64,000 bases of DNA, from positions 372,001 to 436,000 of the forward strand of contig BGZK01000213.1 of assembly GCA_005406025.1 (NCBI GenBank), in the 5' to 3' direction. The DNA comes from Eumeta japonica. Taxonomy: Eukaryota; Arthropoda; Insecta; Lepidoptera; Psychidae. The first letter of the stretch is position 1. Each line of letters opens with the position of its first letter. Positions 35,001 to 47,000 of this stretch are shown one piece after another. The notes under the pieces were generated by a model. That model searched no databases and had not been told where the DNA came from. It saw only the letters and a program-made list of their open reading frames with translations. Made by a program: the position numbers and the translations under genes.

Positions 35001-38000
35001 ATCGGTCTGGATACTGGAAGAGCACAAAGGGAATTAAAAAAAAAAGAAATAATATTTCCGTTGGCGCAGAATATTATCGACTGACTATACAATAATTGTT
35101 AGAAATTTAGAAAAAAAAGATATTTATTACGCAAAAACTGTATTGTTACTTTTTTGAATTGGTTAATTGTTTTTTTGTGCGTTCGTTGGCAAATCCAATG
35201 TAATTCTTGATTACATTGGATTTGCCAATGTAATCAAGGATTACATTGGCAAATCCATGGATGATCAAATACAAGCATTAGTGTACATTTTTCTAAAAAA
35301 AAATCAGTAAGTTACAAAGTAAATGAGGCCTTGCTTGCTCTTACGAATAGAAAAAGTGTCTCACGATAAGCGCGCTTGACTATCCATAACGGGATCCTTA
35401 ATCCCTACGCTTAAGTATGGTAGTGAAAGCTGGGTATGGCAGAAGAAAAATGAAAGTAGGATCAATGAGGTGGAGATGCAATTCCTGAGTAGTATGTGCA
35501 GACTGTCTCTGAAAGATAGATGTAGGAACAGTGATGTCAAGAAGTGGTGTGGTTAGAAAAAAATATGTAGTGACTAGTGTAGAATAAGGTATGTTATTGT
35601 GGTTTGGCCATCTGGAAAGGATTCTGGTAAGTAGACTGACAAAACGAAACTATAGAGTGAATTTGTGTGACGAAAAGGTCGGCAAGGGTCGCTGTAGAAA
35701 ATTCTACATAGACCAAATTGGTAGCATATTAAAAATAGGCCATATTTTAAGCATTCGAAACCGATGAATTCCTATGATAAGATTGATGGGAGTCAGTGAA
35801 GCAAGACATATAGGCAAAGATCGTACCATGTGGAAATCTATAGATTCTGCCTACCCTTCTGGGAAATACGCGTCAGTTTATTTTATTATTATTATTGACA
35901 AAAGGTGCAGCAAATGATAAATCATTTGCTGCACCTGCAACGCATATATATAGCGTTTTGTCGAAAAATCCTAAGACGTAGAGAAATCATATTTTTTTCT
36001 TTGATCGTACGATTTTTCATTCTGTTCACAAACAATATTTTTGACATCGTGTTACCGTTTCTTTTTTAGTTTCTGTTCATGTACTTACGATAACTTTCAG
36101 GATCCTTCTGGTTGGGAGAAGGTTGTAGGGTGTGACTCGCTTTGGGCCCACCGTTCAGGCCGCTGGTCCGGAAAGAATACCACCTTTGTATGTTGTTCCT
36201 GAAAGAAATGTCGCGTTAATGAAACTTTCGAAAGTTAGTAGAAAGTTAAAAAACGAAGCTGCCACACGCATGCACAGGTGTACGCGTTATTTGCAGTGAA
36301 TCGAAAATAGGATTATAGATAATTTTTTTACATTTTTTCATAAAAATTGATACGACAAAGAATGAATAAATATAGAATATATAGCCCGGATATGTATTTT
36401 TAAATAGTTACACTGTTTTGTACATTTTGCAAAATTATATTATAAAGGATTTTTTAATGGTTCACATTTAATATTGTGGTACTTAATAATAAATTTAAAA
36501 TTGGGGTTCATTTTTTTTTATGAAAGATTTAGTTTAATGTTTATTTATTCAAAAATAAAATAACCTGTTGACATTTTAAGGCAGAAAATTATACGAATTA
36601 CCGAGCTATTGATCGCTACTACGTTTGAATCTGATACCTTATTATAACAAATCTTGCAAAAACACCGAGCTACAATAATAAAGTGCAAAAATCTATTGAA
36701 ATTACGTAATATCATATTGACTAATAATAATTATCCGGCACATAGTACAAGTAAATATTTAAACAATTTTTTCTTAGTTTATAAATTTAGCGAGCTGTAT
36801 TATCAGCAAAAGAGATAGATGCGTATACGACAAACTATAGACGTAAGAACCGTCATCCAGTTCAGTTCCGTTACGGCTCTTTCGCGATTCAACGTCTCAG
36901 TCATCAAAGTACAGCACGCCAAATCGTTACGATCGAAGCTCAATAGGGATTGGTATCCGCAAACGGCAGTAAACTCTATCTATACATAAATCTCGAGCAA
37001 TGGATCGCTTGCAGCAAACGTACTAATGAATGCAGACGACGCATGCGTCGGCGCGCTGCACTCGTCTTGGGAGTCCTGAGATTTAACGGTTCATAAGCAA
37101 CTCTCTTATTGGTTCTCATATTACGAGATTAGCGAAAATACTTGGTTCTGCAGCATATGCAGTCAAAAAGAATTTGGCGACTTGCAGAAGAAAGCACCAC
37201 GAGACTAGTTTATTTCAGTTTTTTTCATAGTTTCATGACCTATGGAACTTTTTTATGGGGTCATGCAGCCGATATTAACACAATTTTTATGCTGCAGAAG
37301 CGAGCTATTCATGCTGTTTATGATTTGAGAACAATGACATCTCTCAGAGAAAAATTTAAGGAAATTAATATCTTAACTTAAATATCACAATACATATACG
37401 AAAGCCTGGTATATGTCAAGAGAAATATAAAATCGTTACAAAAAAGAAGCGACATTCATAATATTAACACTAGACATAAGAACGATCTTACTGCTCATAA
37501 GACCCATCTAAGTAAAGTTAATAAACCGTCTAAGGGGCTGTGTGTGCGTTTTTATAATAAGATCCCAGTTGAAATTCAAAATGTGCCATTTACGGAGCTT
37601 AAACGTTTCGTTAAAAGAAAGTTATATGGCAAGGGCTATTATACCGTGTTGGAATATCTTAATGAAAAAAGCCCCTGGGATTGAGCTGCTCGGCTATCAG
37701 GTTATTTCATATTATTTTTAAATGTCGACTAAATTATTAATACTAAATCATTAGAGTAAAAAAGAGCAAGCTTTGACTTTCTTGCCCATTCTTCTCTCGG
37801 TGAATCAGCATTTGGAATGGGCGGTAATGTCGAAATGAATTTATTAATGACGTATTTCAAGTGTGATTTCATTACCTGCGAAATAAATATATTTTTGATT
37901 TGATTTGATTTGTACAAGAGGTGAATTCACCCTTTGAAATACGAACGCCCCGGATAAGTCGCGCGCGCGTGTACAGATAACAAATGTACCAACTTCTTGG

Positions 38001-41000
38001 TCTTGATGTCCAAGCTGTCGTCGTCGTCGTCGTTGTCCCCGTCGTGGGACCTGGACCCCGCCGAATTCGGGCTGCCGTCCATTTCGGAACTTCTCGATGC
38101 CGATTTGTCTCTGCGCAAGCTCTTGTCGCGCAGCCTAAATAAATAAATAAATTATTGCTTTTGAACTTTCGGTTTTTTTTTGCGAATGACATTCATATAT
38201 GATATAATTCTATAACATGATAATTTCCCTAAAAATATTTTCCGATAAGTAACCTATATTGTTTATCTCGAAATGCGTAGGTGGGTGTTTACATCTTTAC
38301 ATATTTTCATTGATTAGAATGTTCTAGAATACGATAAATGTTGTTCGTATACGCCGGATGTGACCTTTGTTTTTTGAAAATGGTTTATGAGGTTGTTTAC
38401 GTTTGGAGAATATCCAAGCGAGACCATTCACCAAGGTGTACATATACCAGAATTCGAGCGCTGGGTAGAAATTAATTTTCTTTTGGCGATCAGTACGTTT
38501 GCAATTAATTGCGATCAATTAAAAGTGGATCCGTAGAGATTTTTTTTTGTATTTCAGAGTTACTTAATGTAGTACACCTTTTAATTTTCTGAGTGTTTAT
38601 TTTTTATCCTATTACAATCTTCATACCACTCATGTTTTTAAAAACATATTGTTACAATATAAAATGTTGTATAATATATTGTTTTTAAAAAACATTACTA
38701 ATAATTCTAGTGAATATATCTTTTATGGGTACTTTCAAGTTTTAGTTTCTGTTTGGATTAATAAAGTGCTTTCGGATAAACTGAACTCAAAAAATAAAAT
38801 TTGTCTATTTAATTTTTTTTTAATTCTCTTCTCCAGTTAGTCCATCATTCATATTCTTCTAAATTAATTAGAATCAAATAAATTTATCACGCCGCAAGTA
38901 TCATTTTCAAAATTTAGTATGTTATTTTAGTACGATTACAAAATGGACATTGAGCCATAAATGGGATTTTTTAACATTTCGCTTGTATAGTTTATTCATT
39001 GTTGCAGCGAAATTAGCCATTTGCTTCGCGTAAAACTAAAACGGAGTTCCATTATACGGTACGAGTTTGTTCAGTGAGTGAGTTCGTACACAAAGCGTCG
39101 TTAGTGCTTTCGCAAGCATTGAATATGAACTTGATCTTTAACGTAAAAGTTATCTTCATTTTGTAGTGTTTTTCTTTCTGTTTAAAAGAAAATGGATATT
39201 AGTATATATTTTTATTGTAGCCCACAAATGCACAAAATTATTTAACCAGAGCTCGTGTAAAATATGTTTGTAATAAATTAAATTCAAATTGTTGCCATAT
39301 AAGATTAAAGTGAACAATTTTTTTTATTATAGTTAGCTAATTAGAGTATTGTTTTTATGAAATGATCTATTTATATTTATTTTTAACATTTTGTATTTTA
39401 AGATGTAGACTAAAACAAATTTTCATATAATTGTCCATAAAAATCACGTTAAAATATTTAATTGATAAACTAAACAACTCATAACAAAAGTCCAATCCTT
39501 CATAATAATCAAACATATCATAGTGTATAAAAATGATATTATATATATAATAATAATAACAACTTATTGCAATTTAATTAAAATGTGACATGTAGGTATG
39601 CTATGAAATACCTGAGTTATGTTTAGAAGTGTAAAAAATACGATTTTTTTACAGTGATATAATAATGAAGACATGGACTTATAATTTTGTAACTATTCAA
39701 TTAGTCGTCTAAAGATGGCTTAATTAAAATGTGATGGTTATATCAAACATGGATATGGAGAAAGTCAATCTTAATTTATTGAATCAATATTCGCTTCTAG
39801 TATATGACTCACTTTTGCCCTTCTTTGCCCAAGTTCAAGGAGCTCGTCCTTATGGCCTGCCGCCTGTGCGTCGTATGCCCGGGCGATTTCTGGACTTCTC
39901 TCAACACCTCAGGGTCGGGTTTCAGCTCCACTGGCGATGGTGGTTCAACGTATACCTGTTAAAAATTATCATTTGACGATATGTAGGCGCGTAGAAATAA
40001 ATCTGTTTTTTTTTAATTATCCCTCTATTTCACTATTAGCTGTTCACCCGCGATTTCGGCGCCTGAGCATAGAATGAAGTCCTTAATTCTTTATCCTGTT
40101 TTCAATGATGGTGATTTCGATGTCGTTTTCAATTTGTCTTGTTCCATTAATGTTTCTGATTTCGCTCCCGTTTTTGAATCCGGTCGCGGTTCGTTTATTT
40201 ATTATTCATCTTCTCCCCATTACACTTCTAGATTTTTTTATAATATATGTATATATATATATATACATTTAATGGAGGTTCGTTTAACGTATTAGCTTAA
40301 TCTCCAATAAAATCCATTTAGCTGTTGTTGCGACATGTGCTAAAAGTTAATAAATTTTGGTTGAAAACCAATCTATTAGGTCTGGGATATGAGAGATACA
40401 CGTTAGGCATTGAGGTTTGGATATCCAATTGCATCCTATGTTATGTTCAAAGTTTGTATATTTTTTTTATTCTTCATTCATCTCCATTCCTATGTATTTT
40501 CACTGTATGTGACGTCGAAATGATTTAAAATTTTCAAATATGTGACTATAAACTCATTAAAGATTTAAGAAAAAAACTGCACAATAGGGTAGTTTACTAC
40601 TTTTTTATACATCAGTGTATATAAAGCTTTTTTATTTGATTAAAACTTTAGAGAAAACGGTTTTTTTTAATAATAAAAATACTCCAGTGATGCCTGTTAG
40701 AAATTGCTAATCAGACAGAGAAGGGACTAACAGACAGTTAAGTCACTGTTTAGTAGCGCCATCTAGAATGATGTTTAACTTCGTTTTGCAATAAAGGCAT
40801 AAAATTTTTGATTGCTTATAGTTCCTTATTATTTTAATTGATTTTAATTTTGATTTCATTTTTAATCATCATGTCAAGTCAGCTTACATAATTCAACAAC
40901 AAATATAATATTCTAAATATTGTAAACTACCCTATTGAATTGATTCTAGGTGTATAATACTCGCATATTAATATGAATTGATTTCATAATCACTCTTAAT

Positions 41001-44000
41001 ATCTACCATTAACGAATAAATATAAATTCTTCAAAAAAAATTAATACGAAAGTTAAAAAAAACAACATTTGGTTGTTTGATTAAATAGTTTCGATCGTGG
41101 GTGATTTTAAAATGTAATTGCCATAAAATATTTCAAAGTCTCACCTCCGTGGTCGTATGCAAATTGTGGTCCTTGTAATAGTTGTGCCTCCAGCTCGCCG
41201 GCTGACATTCGGAATCGCTCAGTGCTGCGGTGTCATCGTTTTTAACGCCCCTGTGAAATATCCTCTTCGCCCTGTTGCCTAACTTGGATTTGGAGCTTTT
41301 GTTGCTGGACCCCATGCTGCCGTCCGAAGCGTAACTGGAGCTGTCGTCGCCGAACGGTGGGTTGAAGGCGAAAGACGGCGCCAGCGGAGCGATCGGCGAT
41401 GGCGGCAGAACGGTCATGGGCGACGGTGGTTGGGTCCTCACCGCCGGGAGGTGCGCCGGCGAAACCGGAAACTCGGGGAACGGAAACGCCGTGGGCGTCG
41501 TCGGCGTCATGTCGATGTAGTTCAGGTCGGGGAACCTGTCTTGGCTGTTGACGTCCAGGAAATGCGGCGACGACACTATGACCTCCGTGCGGTTCTGCCG
41601 TTTTCTTCTTCTCGTTTTGAGCGATTCCACCCTCCTGAGGAAGGCTTTCGCGCTGTCCCGCAGCCTCTCCGATCCCGTTCTTCGGAACCTCGTGCCGGTT
41701 TCCTCGTCGTCTTCCTTGTCGCTCGGTAACTGTATCATGGTTTGACCACCCGGCGCTGTTAATCTGAAATATAAAGAATGTCTTAAGGTCAAACAATAGT
41801 TTGTCTACTAGTCCAACCATCGGAAATTTGCTAATTTTAAAGACAGTGATCGTGTATACGATCGATATTATATTTTAAAAAGGCACCACTTGAGTTACTT
41901 ATATCACAGTAAATTAAAAAAAAAAACTTCGTGAAATCAACATTTGGCATTTGCTAGAAAAAACAATCACATCGATTCGCAAATTTTCTAGCAATGTAAG
42001 TGAGAATCGCGCTTTATAACACAAACCTAAAATTATGCAAAGAACATTTATGTACTGTGTGATATTTTGGTTTTATTAACTATTGAAAGAGCTATTACTA
42101 AAAAAATATTTGACAATACTGAGCCGTATATATAAATTTATATTTTAAAAAAGGCTGAAATTTAGTCTTCGCTCTTGTTCCTAAAAGGAAAGAAAGGCTT
42201 AATTTTTTAGTACAACGATATCATCCGCATGTTTATTTGGATATAAAAATAAAAAATCAACATTTGGATGCTGCGGATGGGGCGGGTGCTGACCGAGTAG
42301 GCAGCGCGTCGCCTTCAATCAGTTCGGTCACTGACCATGGACAAATTTAAAATGATGATCTTTCGATCTGTTTAAGTCAGACTAAATCATTAGCCCTTTA
42401 CGTCTTAGGTCACGTTAAGTCGTCTCTGTCGCCGCACTGGTAGCATCGGTCGTTGACAGCATCCAACGTCCCAGTGGTAGACTAGCGTGGAGAATTTATA
42501 ACATGTACAAAAGCGTTTTAATCTAAGATAAGAATGTGGGAGGTTGTGCCCCCAAAGTGATGAGACGAAAATCCGACGCGACACATTTTAGTTTATGTTA
42601 CATAGTCATTAACACCAAGAATATATTGTAATAAAAAAAAACAGAAATCGTTTACATAACAGTATGGGATGTCATCAATTATATTGGTTTGTTGTGTCGC
42701 TCTTTACATAATACGACCACTTTGCGCATCTCCGTTTGACACCCCGTACACGAACGCATGATAATGTGAGACTAATTTATAACTTTACATTGCGCAAGCG
42801 CCAAAGACTTATATGACTTTTGTATTTAAGGCGCCATCTATATAGAAATATTACATAATTAGGGCAAGCCGAAAAGAAATATACAGGTCAGTGGCGTATT
42901 TAATTTAATGGTGGACTGTCGTTAAAGGCCTGTTATGCAATGGAGATTGTACAAGTAGACAGTGATTTATATATGTAAAAAAATGCATAACCAAATATGG
43001 TAAGGAGTGGATGTAACTTACTGTAATAAAATATGATATACAAAATAAAAAAAAATAATATTTAGAGAAATTTCGTATTTATAAATGCAGTTGCAGCAGC
43101 TCCAAGTGGTAATAAGCACATTATTGTATAACTTTCCAGTAAGGTAGGTATAATTTTATAACAAAATAAATTAACTATACGACAATACGTGAACGTGAAT
43201 AAATATCTGTTAAAATATACACTATTTTACCTTCGAGCACGTGAGAACAAAACAATATAAAAACACTAAAGAAAAATAACTAACGTCATGCGCTGGTCGG
43301 CACGAATTAAAACCATGAGCGACGTTAGCTACTTAATTAGGCTACAGTGTTGGCGCTAATTGCGCCAGGTTTTCTATGAGTCAAAACGGGTTTCAGTAAA
43401 CTTATTGTCATATTAGGCTTGTCAGCAGTGTGGCGGTAGGTATAGTGCGAAGCGACGAAACTCTGCCGTTTTGAATTGCCTGATTCACCTTTTTCACCTC
43501 CACGTCCCTATTTTACGCCATTGCGACGCTTTTGTCACTAACTTCACATCGGAAGAGTTTCGTGCGTTGTACCGTACGATGTTCAGATGATTTCGAGGAG
43601 ACAACAAATGCGACGATCCGAACGACTGTAAAGACATGATTCGCAATGACGCAATGATTGATGTTGATTTGATTTTTCAAATGTCTTTCAACGCCGTAAT
43701 TGCAAAGGGCGCGGACTCATTCCACACACTTTGTTTAATTATAATCGGTAAATTATTCTCTGTATGAAATTATTACCGCGTTGGGTGATATCGCTCGAGC
43801 TCAACTCCCTCTCTCTCGCTCCTTCCCTTTCGTTCTCGTATCCCTTTTAATCATCATCGTCCTCCCCACCTTCTCCCTTCGCACGTGGCAGCACACGCGG
43901 TAGAAGTGAAAGCGTCAGGGATGAGACGAATCAGGAGTGGGATAATTATAGGGTTTATTTATTATGATAACGGTAGCAAGTTTAGTTATTTTACATTTTA

Positions 44001-47000
44001 TTATTCAGATTCCATGTTATCAATTTGAACAAATGATAATACGCAGGCGCACAAAAGCACGTATCTCTTTCTCTCGCATTCTATTTCATGTCATGTTCTA
44101 TCTCATTCTCTCGCAGGCATTATACCCCATCTTATATCCTATCTCATTTACTCGCAGGTTAAATCTTATAGATGTATACATATGTTTCTTTTTGTGACCC
44201 TATTTCGTTTTATCGAGTTTCATATCACAACGGTGCTAAAGAACTTTTTATTTCAGTAATAGAAAAAACAATATGTCGCAAATTTTCTTCTGTCATGATG
44301 CTTTTAAATTCTTTTCTTAATACCCTAGGATACTTATAGTAAACAGATGTATACTAAAACCTTGCCAGGTATCGCATTTCTACAATAAAAAAATATGTGA
44401 ATTTGGACCGGTAGTGTTTGAACCGTAAACGTTAATGTAATTCTTCTTTCGATATTAATGCATTAACATTGTTACGTTAATACTCTAAGTTATCTATTGC
44501 CATTTTAAATTTATATATAGTCAAATTTGGTCATAAATCTTTTTTAATATTTAAATACTAAAAAGGACTTAGAACATTATGCCAAAGGTTTTCGAGTTAG
44601 AATTGCACAAAGCGATAGGCGAATAGCGATACGTTGCATTACAATATGAATGTAATGAATTGAAATAAATTACTTACTTCGTACTTGATTTTTACTTAAG
44701 GAGAATACGAATCTAGTCTATCCGCATTATCCAGTTTTTGCCAAAAAACTTAATGCCAGAGACACGGTTGTCGGAAAAACGGACTTTTATTAAGTTTACG
44801 TGAAAGTCCATAACGAGGAAAGGTCAAGGATAACGCAGGTCTAGCGCGACAAATATTCTCAAGACAGCCCATAATGCCAGCCCGCTACGACGTGAAGTTC
44901 GCCGCATGCTAGATTAACTCCTGCACGTATGTTGTACGCCAGAATAGTTTGGTAACTTTGTTATGCGTCAAGCGCTCCTCGTATAACTTTGAGCCGGCGA
45001 TAAACTGATGCGGCGCGTTGATCTTTATAGTTGGGCGGGCGGTTGCTTTGATACACTGGAGTTGGAATGGCTGCCTTCGGTGCTTTATTCTGTCGCGGGG
45101 CGCTATTCAGACTTTGATCGATCAAAGTAGTTAACCTGGCTGATTACCACTGAAAAAAATTGTTAATTTGGTACTGAGAAATTGAAAAAAAATTATAAGA
45201 ACGTATTAATGATTGAGTGATATATTCATGACAAAAATGTAAAGAGCATATTTTTTCTTCCTCCTGGTTTTCTTCTTTCTCCAACCATTTCTTATTTTCT
45301 TTCTTTACGTAAATAACTTTCAAAGTAAAATGGAAATTTTTGATGAAACCGTTACTAAACTTTTGTTTATATTACTAATACGTATCATATAATTTACAAA
45401 ACTTCATTATGAAATTTGGTCAAAAGAGTTAAATTTGAACTAGCGCACAAATGGTTTTACTTAGTTAGGACCGGCGTGTGGCTTTTGACCGATACCGGAT
45501 TTACGTACTAGTAAACCGGACGTCATATGGGAGTGGATGTCGAATAGTGTCGATATATTGGAGAAAATATAGGGCATTTTACGTAGTTTTTCCCGCAACC
45601 TCCATAATAACATTCCTATATTTCGCGTCATCGTTATACTCGTATCTAACCTTGGTTGGCTTGCAGCTAATTACAGACATCTGTCTCGCTCATGATTTTA
45701 TGTGTGCATATTATTGCTCCGAACTACGCTCATAAATGAGTAACCAAATAACTAGTCATTATTTGGTTACTGAATTATTTCGTTTTCACTTGGATAATGT
45801 TCTAGATTACTTGCCGAGAGGTATACATATCGTAAGTAAAGCGCCGAAAAAGTAGTTTTCTTCTGGCGATCAGTGTGATCGAGTTGAGGACGATCGATTA
45901 AAAGTGCTACATTGGGTCCGTAGTGCATTTTTGTATCTCAGTATTACTTAATATGCACTTACTGTTTTTCTAAGTGTTTACTTTCACTTACTTTACTTTA
46001 CCATCAAAATATTAGACCCCTTTAAGGTTACATTGTAACGTTATGTATTGAGTGGTTAATTTAAAACCAAAAAAAAAATCTTGAATTGGGTGATGCTTTT
46101 TATGACTAAGGTCATACTGAGAATAGTGGGAAAAGGCTATAATATTATGGAGAGGTATTTCGTTTTCAAAAAGTGCGATCTCCTAAAATACTGCGCCTAT
46201 TGATATCGGTACTCGCTGTAGCAGAATCAACCTTCACCGTACAGTATAAAGAATTGGTTTAACCTGTATCGAGATCTGAATGGAAATCGACATTGGGATA
46301 AGAACAGATTAAACAGTTAGTGAACGGGACTGGGATTAGGTTAGGGTACAGATTTAATTTAAGGTCGATTCAAAAACTTGTCAAAAACAATAATAACTCG
46401 AGGTATCATTTTCGTATGTTTTTATCAAAGGAAAATTCTAGAGGCTGAATATAGTACAATGAAAGTGTTGTCAAACGCATTATTTTAGGTATGAATGTGA
46501 TAACAAAAAAAAAACTCGAAGTAAACATCCGGCTTGTAGGAACACCATCTATTTTCAGATTTTCCATAAATACAAAGAACGATTTAAAACGGAATACATT
46601 AGGAATATTACAGTGATGAACCGAAAGCATTCTATACATTATAATTTAAATTTTAATTAGAATTTAGTAGTAATGTTAAACGGTAAATTATTGTTCGTCA
46701 TAACTTTTAAATTAGAAGTTTTTTTTTTGGCTAATATTTGGAATAAATTGAATGAAAACGTCATACGAGTCAAGAATACCTTATTTAATAAAACTATTAG
46801 TTTGCAAAAACCCACTGTGTCAAAGTTAATTATGTAAGAACGAAATTAATTTTTAAGTTAAATCAGACCTGAAAATTAAAGTCGTAAAGACGAAACGAAA
46901 GGGACTATGACAGATGATGGTAATACGTAAATGGATATAAAATGACAAAGCGCCTTCTCGTGGAGTTAAATTTAATTAGAGACACCTAACTACCAAATTA

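Noticed and set aside
37142..37381. 79-codon plus frame as a gene
   Set aside because: The residues are a LINE reverse-transcriptase C-terminal fragment with a frameshift upstream and a stop downstream.
41242..41820. 192-codon minus frame and the plus frames 41430-41729 and 41548-41745
   Set aside because: They overlap cv-c exon C in other frames; the exon frame alone fits the phases of exons B and D.
45478..45735. 85-codon plus frame with hydrophobic segments
   Set aside because: No start context, splice sites or family motif; it lies in an intron on the opposite strand and looks like chance.
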